Source: Flectobacillus sp.
GTDB taxonomy: Bacteria; Bacteroidota; Bacteroidia; Cytophagales; Spirosomataceae
Direction of reading: 5' to 3'
Assembly (NCBI GenBank): GCA_029865665.1
Contig: JARXAV010000141.1
Location: 1 to 9,430, forward strand
Length of the DNA stretch: 9,430 nt
Made by a program: the position numbers and the translations under genes
Shown here: positions 1 through 7,101 of the stretch, in pieces
How positions within the stretch are numbered: the stretch's first letter is position 1
Layout of the letters: the number at the start of each line of letters is the position of its first letter
Notes under the pieces: model-generated
What the model saw: the letters and a program-made list of their open reading frames with translations, nothing else
Database searches by the model: none
What the model was told of the DNA's origin: nothing

Positions 1-39
1 TTTGAACCTATTTTAGATAAAGCTGAATATTACGTTTAG
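1..39 (+). CDS. C-terminal tail of an upstream gene (partial)
   Basis: Reading from base 1 in frame 1 gives twelve sense codons (FEPILDKAEYYV) and then a TAG stop at 37-39. The same-strand orientation and the position just before a strong hairpin fit the end of a preceding gene. The tail is too short to assign to any family, and the gene could equally be unrelated to the sulfatase locus. It could also be a chance open stretch, since twelve codons without a stop is weak evidence. Confidence 0.35.
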   Translation, partial: FEPILDKAEYYV

Positions 40-98
40 TCAATACCGTTATTTCCCTTTACCTCGTCAATCTTCTAAACGACGAATCCATACATAAG

Positions 99-143
99 AG
101 GTTGTGTAAAGAGTGAAAACGCTTTTCACTTTTTACACAACTT
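99..143 (+). promoter_or_regulatory. Long hairpin just upstream of the first sulfatase
   Basis: Arms 99-119 and 123-143 pair over 21 positions, all Watson-Crick except two G-U wobbles, around a three-base CGC loop. The hairpin ends 20 bases before the sulfatase ATG, so it would sit in the 5' leader if transcription starts upstream, or at the 3' end of the preceding gene's message. No T-run follows the right arm, so it is not a textbook intrinsic terminator. It may act as an mRNA-stability or processing element, or as a factor-assisted terminator. The structure is seen directly; its role is inferred. Confidence 0.6.
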
Positions 144-163
144 CAGACTACCAATAAATAGAA

Positions 164-1804
164 ATGATTTATAAAAAGATGAATATATTCGTACTTGTAA
201 GTGCCGTGGTGCTTATGAGTACTCAAGTATTTGCCCAGAAAAAGCAAGCCAAACCCAATATCGTACTAATCATGGTGGATGATTTGGGATATTCCGATAT
301 TGGTGCCTATGGTTCTGAAATCAATACGCCCAATATTGATAAGCTTGCTTACGAGGGTGTTCGTTTCAAAGAGTTTTATAATAACTCCATTTGTGCTCCT
401 ACTCGTGCATCGCTTATTACAGGACAGTATCCACACAAAGCTGGTATTGGCTATTTTGATGTTAATTTGGGACTTCCTGCGTATCAGGGTTATCTGAACA
501 AAGAATCATTAACGTTTGGCGAAGTACTCAGACAAGCAGGCTATTCAACCTTATTATCTGGAAAATGGCACGTAGGTAACGACAGTCTATCGTGGCCAAA
601 ACAACGAGGTTTTGACCGTTTCTACGGAATATTAGGAGGGGGGGCAAACTACTTCAATGCAGATCCAATTCCTTTGGGTCGTCCGTATCCAGTGGTCTTG
701 TTAGAAGATAACAAACGCTTGCACCCGAAGCCCGATTCGTATTATTTTACCGATGAAATTACGAATCATGCCATTCAATTCATTGAAGAACAAGACAAAG
801 AAAATAAGCCTTTTTTCTTATACCTTGCCTACACAGCTCCTCACTGGCCCTTACAAGCCTTGCCTGAGGATATTGCAAAATACCGAGGCAAATACGACCA
901 AGGTTGGGATGCTCTTCGTAAACAACGGTTAGCAACGCAGGTAAAACTAGGAATTATCACGCAGGCACAAGCAGATGCTGCTGCCACTCGTGATATAGAT
1001 GTGCCTGATTGGGAAGCACTTACCTACGATGAAAAACAATTATGGAAAGCCAAAATGGAAGTATATGCCGCTGTTGTTGACCGTGCTGACCAAGGAATAG
1101 GTCGTTTATTGGCTACCTTGAAAGCCTTGAAGAAAGACGAAAATACCTTGATTTTCTTTATTTCGGATAATGGCGCTCCAGCAGAAGACGTGGCTCATTG
1201 GGGCGATAAGGCAGGAAATAATAAAGGACCTGTAGGAACTTCTGGTTCATTTGAATCGCAAGGAAAAAACTGGGCTCATGTATCCAATGCTCCTTTCCGC
1301 TCGTTCAAATCGTTTGCCTATGAAGGTGGTATTAGCTCTCCTTTTATTGCTTGGTATCCGTCTAAAATCAAGGCTGGAACGATTACAAAAGGGACAAGTC
1401 ATTTAATTGACATTGCTCCAACAGTGTATGAAGTAACAGGTGCTACTTATCCTAAAACGTTTGAAGGACATGGCGTTCATGCTTTGCCTGGGAAAAGCCT
1501 AACTCCTTTATTGTTTGAAAATAAAGAAGTAAATGCTGACAACCCAATTTTCTGGGAAAGAGCAGGTAATAGAGCCGTTCGCAAAGGCAAATGGAAATTA
1601 GTTTCTATTTATCCAAGTTACCAATGGGAATTGTACGATTTAGAAAATGATCGAGGCGAGACTCAAAATTTGGCAGCTAAAAATGCCCTTTTAGTAAATG
1701 AACTATCAAGTGCTTATTTCCGCTGGGCGAATGAAAATGGGGTGGTTGATTATGACAAAATCAAACCTCAGCAACCATTATTACCTTCTAAGAAGAAACA
1801 ATAA
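164..1804 (+). CDS. Exported arylsulfatase, S1 family (formylglycine-dependent)
   Basis: This is a 546-residue sulfate-ester hydrolase of the alkaline-phosphatase superfamily. Residues 1-25 form a Sec signal peptide (MIYKK, hydrophobic core, cleavage near VFA-Q), which places the enzyme in the periplasm or at the surface. The ATG at 164 is preferred over the one at 179 because it supplies the lysines of the signal n-region. The sulfatase signature C77-A-P-T-R81-A-S-L-I-T-G is intact; C77 is the residue oxidised to formylglycine. Other expected active-site residues, matched by eye to Pseudomonas arylsulfatase AtsA, are D39/D40 and D335/N336 (calcium), K134/H136 (SGKWH), H227 (APHW) and K382. 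Length and the CxPTR form both resemble the AtsA-like group (probably S1_4), but subfamily and substrate are not certain. The FGE gene follows after 23 bases, suggesting co-transcription. A run of seven G lies at 638-644. Confidence 0.95.
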   Translation: MIYKKMNIFVLVSAVVLMSTQVFAQKKQAKPNIVLIMVDDLGYSDIGAYGSEINTPNIDKLAYEGVRFKEFYNNSICAPTRASLITGQYPHKAGIGYFDVNLGLPAYQGYLNKESLTFGEVLRQAGYSTLLSGKWHVGNDSLSWPKQRGFDRFYGILGGGANYFNADPIPLGRPYPVVLLEDNKRLHPKPDSYYFTDEITNHAIQFIEEQDKENKPFFLYLAYTAPHWPLQALPEDIAKYRGKYDQGWDALRKQRLATQVKLGIITQAQADAAATRDIDVPDWEALTYDEKQLWKAKMEVYAAVVDRADQGIGRLLATLKALKKDENTLIFFISDNGAPAEDVAHWGDKAGNNKGPVGTSGSFESQGKNWAHVSNAPFRSFKSFAYEGGISSPFIAWYPSKIKAGTITKGTSHLIDIAPTVYEVTGATYPKTFEGHGVHALPGKSLTPLLFENKEVNADNPIFWERAGNRAVRKGKWKLVSIYPSYQWELYDLENDRGETQNLAAKNALLVNELSSAYFRWANENGVVDYDKIKPQQPLLPSKKKQ

Positions 1805-1827
1805 GCATATTGTAATCTTGAATCGAT

Positions 1828-2922
1828 ATGAAATTTACTGCTTTTTTTACCTTTATCAGTATAGTAGGGCTTGGTACTTCGTGGCTACGAAGCGAACCCA
1901 AGGAGACTCCTAAAAAGCCTGTACCTGTTACGGTTTGTAAGACCATGTGTAAGGCAACGACTTCTAAAAAAGCCTTGTTGCTAAAATCACTAGGCAATGA
2001 CGTGACAGCAACGACTACCCCAACCAACAACGGAATGGTGTGGATTGCAGGAGGAAGTTTCAAGATGGGAACGAGTGAATATCCTGACGCACAACCTGTT
2101 CATCAGGTGACCGTTAAGGGCTATTGGATAGACGAACATGAAGTAACAAATGCCGAGTTTAAGGCTTTTGTGAAAGCAACAAATTATGTTACCGTTGCCG
2201 AAAGACCATTGAATCCTGCTGATTACCCTGGTGTTCCTTTAGATAAATTAGCACCTGGTTCAGCGGTTTTTTCTCCGCCACCGAATAATGTAGCCTTGGA
2301 CGATTATCAAAATTGGTGGAAATACGTAGCGGGTGCGAATTGGAAACATCCGTCTGGCCCTAAAAGTAGTATTGATGGACTAGATAATTATCCTGTTGTT
2401 CAGATTTGCTACGAAGATGCGAAAGCGTATGCCAAATGGGCGGGGAAACGTCTTCCAACCGAAGCAGAGTGGGAGTTTGCCGCCAGAGCAGGAAGACCCA
2501 ATACCAAATATTATTGGGGAACTGAGTTAAAACCAAAAGGAAAATGGCAAGCAAATATTTTTCAGGGAAGTTTCCCGAATAATAATTTGGCAGAAGACGG
2601 CTATAAAGAGGCTGCTCCTGTGAGGTCTTTCCCTAAAAATCCTTTTGGAATTTATGATTTAGAAGGAAATGTCTGGGAATGGTGTAGTGATTTATATCGC
2701 TCAGATTACTATAAATCAAGCCCGAAATTAAATCCTAAAGGCCCTACAAGTAGCTATGACCCCGAAGAACCTGGCGTAGAAAAACACGTGCAACGAGGTG
2801 GCTCGTTCTTGTGTAGCGATCAGTATTGTATTCGGTATATTGCTGGAAGTAGGGGCAAAGGAGAAACAACGAGTGCTTGCAATCATCTAGGCTTTCGTTG
2901 TGCGAAAGATGCCGTTAATTAA
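1828..2922 (+). CDS. Formylglycine-generating enzyme (SUMF1/FGE type), probably exported
   Basis: This 364-residue protein has an FGE-sulfatase domain from about residue 68 to the end. It starts at MVWIAGGSFKMG, continues through the WIDEHEVTNAEF block (100-111), RLPTEAEWEFAARAG (208-222) and GNVWEWCSD (280-288), and ends in LGFRCA. The decisive feature is GGSFLC-SDQYC (324-334): C329 and C334 align with human SUMF1 C336 and C341, the copper-binding catalytic pair. Many SUMF1-domain relatives in this phylum (for example GldJ/GldK) lack this pair, so a real FGE is likely. It would oxidise the sulfatase signature cysteine using oxygen. Residues 3-20 are hydrophobic and could be a signal peptide or membrane anchor, although no clean cleavage site is visible. 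A linker with C37 and C41 follows. The gene lies 23 bases after a sulfatase, the expected client. The start at 1828 keeps the hydrophobic segment. Confidence 0.92.
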   Translation: MKFTAFFTFISIVGLGTSWLRSEPKETPKKPVPVTVCKTMCKATTSKKALLLKSLGNDVTATTTPTNNGMVWIAGGSFKMGTSEYPDAQPVHQVTVKGYWIDEHEVTNAEFKAFVKATNYVTVAERPLNPADYPGVPLDKLAPGSAVFSPPPNNVALDDYQNWWKYVAGANWKHPSGPKSSIDGLDNYPVVQICYEDAKAYAKWAGKRLPTEAEWEFAARAGRPNTKYYWGTELKPKGKWQANIFQGSFPNNNLAEDGYKEAAPVRSFPKNPFGIYDLEGNVWEWCSDLYRSDYYKSSPKLNPKGPTSSYDPEEPGVEKHVQRGGSFLCSDQYCIRYIAGSRGKGETTSACNHLGFRCAKDAVN

Positions 2923-2953
2923 TAATTGGAATTGTGATTAAGTTGTTGATTTT

Positions 2954-2988
2954 AAAATGGTTATTCATTTTATATGTGTAACCATTTT
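2954..2988 (+). terminator. Terminator-like hairpin after the FGE gene
   Basis: Perfect 10-base arms (AAAATGGTTA at 2954-2963, TAACCATTTT at 2979-2988) enclose a 15-base loop. The right arm ends in a T-run reaching 2989 and the left arm starts with an A-run, a layout seen in bidirectional intrinsic terminators. The stem holds only two G-C pairs, so termination may be weak and read-through into the next gene is possible. It lies 32 bases after the FGE stop codon and 67 bases before the rhodanese-thioredoxin start. Confidence 0.4.
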
Positions 2989-3055
2989 TGTACCCTTTCT
3001 GGGTTAAGTACCACTTAAATTGAATCGTATTTTAGCATAAAAAACAGGTATATCC

Positions 3056-3775
3056 ATGATTAAAAAATTGCAATTGATTGTACTAAGCTTATTGTTTGGT
3101 ACATCATTATTCGCACAAACAAGCGATAACGACAAGAAAAATTGGCTTTCGGCTGATCTATTTGCTTCAAAAATAGGAGAGCAAACAAATACTCAAGTTA
3201 TTGATGCTCGAAGTGCTGAGGAATTTGCCCTCAATCATATTCAGGGAGCTGTCAATGCCAATCCACAAAGTGCTGACTATAAGAGTATTATTGAAAAGTT
3301 AAATGCAAATAAACCCGTTTTTGTTTATTCTATTGCTAATGGAAGAAGTGTTGCCTTGGCAAAAGAACTAGCAACGAAGAACTTTCAAGAGGTCTATGTG
3401 CTGGATGGCGGTATTGGTGCATGGGTAGGAACTGGAAAACCTGTTTTTACTACGGCTAAAAAAGGATTAAGCTTACAAGAGTACAACCAAATTTTAGCAT
3501 CAAACAAAGTCGTATTGGTTGACATTGGTTCTCATTACTGTGGGGCTTGTAAGAAAGTAAAACCAGTCTTGGATTCGTTGAGAAAAGAACATGGCGATGC
3601 CCTAAAAATTGTAGAAATTGAATTGGAGGATAGTCCTCAGTTGATTGCATCCCTTAAAACAGTTAGCTCATTCCCGTATATCATCTTATACAAACAAGGA
3701 AATATCAGTTTGAAGAAAAGTGGAATTACTGATTTGAAAGGTGTATTAGACACTGCGTTAGCACAAGTTCACTAG
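3056..3775 (+). CDS. Exported rhodanese-thioredoxin fusion protein with Ser in the rhodanese active site
   Basis: This is a 239-residue, two-domain protein. Residues 1-21 are a Sec signal peptide (MIKK, hydrophobic core, LFA-Q cleavage site), so it acts in the periplasm. Residues about 30-130 form a rhodanese domain (VIDARSAEEF at 48-57, H61-IQGAVN, DGGIGAW at 117-123). The active-site loop reads VYSIANGRS, with S92 where catalytic rhodaneses have the sulfur-carrying cysteine, so sulfurtransferase activity is unlikely. Residues about 138-237 form a thioredoxin fold with C162-G-A-C165 and the expected cis-proline P207 (SSFPYIILY). That half should be redox active; CGAC differs from the usual CGPC. 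It lies between an FGE gene and susC. Because FGE needs a thiol reductant, supplying electrons to it is a reasonable hypothesis. General periplasmic disulfide reduction is the alternative. Confidence 0.85.
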   Translation: MIKKLQLIVLSLLFGTSLFAQTSDNDKKNWLSADLFASKIGEQTNTQVIDARSAEEFALNHIQGAVNANPQSADYKSIIEKLNANKPVFVYSIANGRSVALAKELATKNFQEVYVLDGGIGAWVGTGKPVFTTAKKGLSLQEYNQILASNKVVLVDIGSHYCGACKKVKPVLDSLRKEHGDALKIVEIELEDSPQLIASLKTVSSFPYIILYKQGNISLKKSGITDLKGVLDTALAQVH

Positions 3776-3823
3776 TAAGTTGTACCTGACCATTTGTAAT
3801 AAAAACGCATATATCTCAACCAT

Positions 3824-3856
3824 AATGCTGAAAATCAATTGATTAAATTCAGCATT
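3824..3856 (+). terminator. Hairpin between the rhodanese-thioredoxin gene and susC
   Basis: Arms AATGCTGAA (3824-3832) and TTCAGCATT (3848-3856) pair perfectly. Between them lies the 12-base palindrome AATCAATTGATT (3833-3844), followed by an AAA bulge (3845-3847), so the whole element folds into one long stem. A T-rich stretch (3861-3873) follows a few bases later. It may end transcription of the upstream gene and so separate it from susC. The 12-base palindrome could instead be a protein-binding site. The structure is seen directly; its role is inferred. Confidence 0.4.
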
Positions 3857-3938
3857 CAACATTTATCATTTTTACATACAAAGGTGTCATCATCTTTCCA
3901 CAAAACAAGTATTTAATATACATAATCTATAGAGTATA

Positions 3939-6900
3939 ATGAAAAACAAATTACTACAATTAATCTTTTTGTTGTCCATCATAACCTTACAAAGTTACGG
4001 ACAGCAAGCCACTACAATTACGGGAAAAGTAATTGATTCTAAAACAAAAGAACCTATCATTGGAGCTGCCGTAGCAGTTAAAGGTCGTTCAGGCGGAGCT
4101 AGTACAAATATAAATGGAGAATTCTCGTTCAAAGTTGCTCAAAAGCCTCCCTTTTCAGTCTTAGTTACCTTTGTAGGATACAAAAAACAAGAGATAGAAA
4201 TATTTGAAATAGAGCCACTTACCATCAAATTGGTAGAATCAAAAGGACAACGTATCGACGAAGTGGTAGTGATTGGGTATGGTACTCAAAAACGTAGCGA
4301 TATTACAGGAGCGATTGCTTCTATTCCAATAGAAATCAAAAGTCAGCCTGTTGCTTCTGTCGAACGCCTTTTGCAAGGTGCAGTATCTGGGGCGATTGTA
4401 ACTCAAACTTCGGGTCAGCCTGGAGGGGGCGTTAGTGTTCAGATTCGTGGTAACAACTCCATCACTGCGGGTTCAGATCCTTTGTACGTAATCGACGGTT
4501 TCCCTATCAACAACGACTACGGTTTGAATGATGCGGGCGTAACAGACGGTTCAAAAATCAACCCTTTGTCATCTATCAACACGGCTGATATTGAGTCAGT
4601 TGACGTATTAAAAGATGCTTCGGCAACAGCGATTTACGGTTCTCGTGGAGCCAACGGTGTAATCATCATTACGACTAAAAATGGTTCAAAAGGTAAATCG
4701 TCTATCAACTACGATGCCTACTATGGCGTACAAGAAGTAACACGTACTATTCCCGTATTAAATGCCTCTCAATGGTGGGCATTGCGTAAAGATGCTGCTA
4801 AAAACTCAGGTAAAACAACTTCTTTACCAAGTGTAACAGGTTATAAATTAGATACTTCTGGAGCTGGAACAGACTGGCAAGCAGCAGCTTTCCGTAAGGC
4901 ATCTATCCAAAGCCATAGCTTATCTATTTTATCAGGAAGCGACAAAACTCGTTTATCAATTTCGGGTAACTATTTCAAACAAGACGGTATTCTTCAAAAC
5001 ACTGACTTTGTTCGTTACTCAGGACGTTTGGCCTTGGATCATGATTATAGCAAAAACTTCAAAATTACAACAAGCTTAAACGCAAGTAGTACAAAATCGC
5101 AAGTAGCACCTACCGCTATTGTTGGTAACTTATTACTAACGCCTCCTTCGTTACCGATTTATAAAGACGATGGTACGTTTGTAATCAACAGTCCATTTGA
5201 GTCGGGCTTACAAAACCCAATCAACTCGTTATACAATCAGTTAAATGAAACTCGTACGAACCGTTTCTTAGGAAATATTGCAGGTGAATACACTATTTTG
5301 GAAGGTTTAAAAGCAAAAGTATTAGTAGGTATTGACATCGTGGACAACAAACAAAATCGTTACTTACCAAGTACTACAGCAGAAGGTCAAGCACTTTCAG
5401 GTGATGCCATTGTAGGTTCGGTATTCACAACTAACTGGTTGAATGAAAACACATTAAGCTATGAAAAACAATTAAATGCAAAGAATAAAGTTACTGCATT
5501 AGTTGGTTTTACCGCACAAGAGTCTAAAACAGAAGGAGCAGTAGCAGAAGCAGCAGGTTTTGCAACGGATGCGTTTTCATACAATAACTTGGCAACAGGT
5601 ATTACCGCTAGAACACCACGTTCTTTTGCCAATGACTGGGCGTTAGCCTCGTATTTAGGTAGAGCGAACTATGCTTACGACGACCGTTATTTAGTAACCT
5701 TGACCTTACGTGCCGATGGTTCATCTCGTTTCGGAGAAGGCAACAAATGGGGATATTTCCCTTCAGCAGCCTTTGCTTGGAACGTAAGTAACGAACAGTT
5801 TTTCAAAACGGTTAATAACGTAAATGACTTAAAAATTCGTGTGAGTGCGGGGTCAACTGGTAACCAAAACATCCCTTCCTACCAGTCGTTATCTCAATTG
5901 GCTTATTTTCGTTACAACTTCTCAGGAACTACCGTTTCTGGATACGCACCGAATTCTGTACCAAATCCAAATTTAGGATGGGAAAAAACCTTCCAATTGG
6001 ATGCAGGGGTTGATGTAGGGTTCTTCAATAACCGTATCAGTTTAGTGGCCGATTACTACTACAAAAATACCACTGATTTATTGTTAACTCGTACCGTACC
6101 AGGCACATCAGGTTTATCTGATTTCTATAACGGTCAAGCGTCAACAATTTATCAAAACATTGGAGCAGTTACGAACAAAGGGATTGAATTATTCATCAAT
6201 TCACACAACATTGACAAAGCGTTGAAGTGGAATACCACCTTGATTTACTCTAAAAATATCAACGAAGTGACGAGCTTAGGAGATGGTGTATCTCAAATCA
6301 TTCCTTCAATTTCTTCTCCTTCTATAGTAAAAGTTGGGTATCCAGTAGGTTCATTTATCGTATATCAAACAGATGGCGTAATTCAGCAAGGGGATGTGGC
6401 ATTAACACCACAGTCGAACAAAAGCCCAGGTGGACAAAAATACAAAGACATCAGCGGCCCTAATGGTGTTCCTGACGGTGTAATTAGCCAAGCGTATGAC
6501 CGTGTGGTAATTTCAAATCAACCAGATTTTACCGCAGGTTTAACGAACACGTTTAGCTACAAAGGCATTGATTTCTCTATCTTTTTCCAAGGATCAATCG
6601 GTGGAAAAATCTATAATGGTAACCGTGCAAACTTAGAATTAGGAACAGGTTATACCAACAGTTCAGCCGATTTATTGAATAGATGGACATCAACGAATAC
6701 CAATACGGATGTAAAAGCAGCGTATCAAGATCCAGCGATTACCATTTCAGATCGCTTCATTGAAGATGGTACATACTATCGTTTGAAAAACATCTCGTTG
6801 GGCTACAATTTCCCAGCGAAATTACTTAAAAAAGCAAGTCTTAAAAGCCTAAGAGTGTATGTATCAGCTCAAAATGCTGCAACATGGACAAAATACTCAG

Positions 6901-7013
6901 GCTACGACCCAGAAGTAAGTTTGAACGGTCAGTCGTTAATCAACAAAGGGGTTGATACGGGTGTGTATCCAAACAACAAATCGTATCAAGTAGGATTGTC
7001 GGTATCGTTCTAA
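3939..7013 (+). CDS. SusC-like TonB-dependent outer-membrane transporter
   Basis: This 1024-residue outer-membrane importer takes up ligands captured by its SusD partner, using energy from TonB-ExbBD. In order it has a signal peptide (1 to about 21), a carboxypeptidase-regulatory-like beta domain (about 27-98, ITGKVIDSKTKEPIIGAAV then VTFVGY), the SusC TonB-box-like segment DEVVVIGYGTQKR (107-119), a plug domain (about 113-248, with PLYVIDGFPI at 181-190 and VDVLKDASATAIYGSRGANG at 221-240), and a long beta-barrel ending in aromatic F1024, the usual barrel-assembly signal. The length is normal for the family. There is no N-terminal secretin/STN domain, so it is not the kind that signals to an anti-sigma factor. 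susD follows 88 bases later. The ligand is not readable from the sequence; the flanking sulfatases suggest a sulfated molecule. Confidence 0.96.
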   Translation: MKNKLLQLIFLLSIITLQSYGQQATTITGKVIDSKTKEPIIGAAVAVKGRSGGASTNINGEFSFKVAQKPPFSVLVTFVGYKKQEIEIFEIEPLTIKLVESKGQRIDEVVVIGYGTQKRSDITGAIASIPIEIKSQPVASVERLLQGAVSGAIVTQTSGQPGGGVSVQIRGNNSITAGSDPLYVIDGFPINNDYGLNDAGVTDGSKINPLSSINTADIESVDVLKDASATAIYGSRGANGVIIITTKNGSKGKSSINYDAYYGVQEVTRTIPVLNASQWWALRKDAAKNSGKTTSLPSVTGYKLDTSGAGTDWQAAAFRKASIQSHSLSILSGSDKTRLSISGNYFKQDGILQNTDFVRYSGRLALDHDYSKNFKITTSLNASSTKSQVAPTAIVGNLLLTPPSLPIYKDDGTFVINSPFESGLQNPINSLYNQLNETRTNRFLGNIAGEYTILEGLKAKVLVGIDIVDNKQNRYLPSTTAEGQALSGDAIVGSVFTTNWLNENTLSYEKQLNAKNKVTALVGFTAQESKTEGAVAEAAGFATDAFSYNNLATGITARTPRSFANDWALASYLGRANYAYDDRYLVTLTLRADGSSRFGEGNKWGYFPSAAFAWNVSNEQFFKTVNNVNDLKIRVSAGSTGNQNIPSYQSLSQLAYFRYNFSGTTVSGYAPNSVPNPNLGWEKTFQLDAGVDVGFFNNRISLVADYYYKNTTDLLLTRTVPGTSGLSDFYNGQASTIYQNIGAVTNKGIELFINSHNIDKALKWNTTLIYSKNINEVTSLGDGVSQIIPSISSPSIVKVGYPVGSFIVYQTDGVIQQGDVALTPQSNKSPGGQKYKDISGPNGVPDGVISQAYDRVVISNQPDFTAGLTNTFSYKGIDFSIFFQGSIGGKIYNGNRANLELGTGYTNSSADLLNRWTSTNTNTDVKAAYQDPAITISDRFIEDGTYYRLKNISLGYNFPAKLLKKASLKSLRVYVSAQNAATWTKYSGYDPEVSLNGQSLINKGVDTGVYPNNKSYQVGLSVSF

Positions 7014-7022
7014 GAAAATAAA

Positions 7023-7061
7023 CCTTTGATTATTTGCTCCAAATGAGCTGATATCCAAAGG
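7023..7061 (+). other. Possible weak hairpin in the susC-susD gap
   Basis: CCTTTG (7023-7028) pairs with CAAAGG (7056-7061), and inside it GCTC (7036-7039) pairs with GAGC (7045-7048), giving a two-step stem with an internal loop. It starts about ten bases after the susC stop codon and could tune the susC:susD expression ratio. The pairing is short and could be chance. Confidence 0.25.
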
Positions 7062-7101
7062 GTAAAACCGACTTCTTTTTCACCATTAAATTTAGCATTC
7101 C

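Noticed and set aside
279..497. Open frame of 72 codons on the + strand inside the first sulfatase
   Set aside because: It lies wholly within the sulfatase in another frame, has no recognisable motif, and the sulfatase frame carries all the conserved residues.
1788..2063. Minus-strand open frame of 91 codons across the sulfatase-FGE junction
   Set aside because: It is antisense to two well-supported genes, has no family signature, and would separate genes that appear co-transcribed.
3028..3035. TATTTTAG as a possible Bacteroidota -7 promoter box (TAnnTTTG) before the rhodanese-thioredoxin gene
   Set aside because: It differs by one base from the consensus, and no convincing -33 TTG-type element sits at the right distance upstream, so it is not reported as a promoter.
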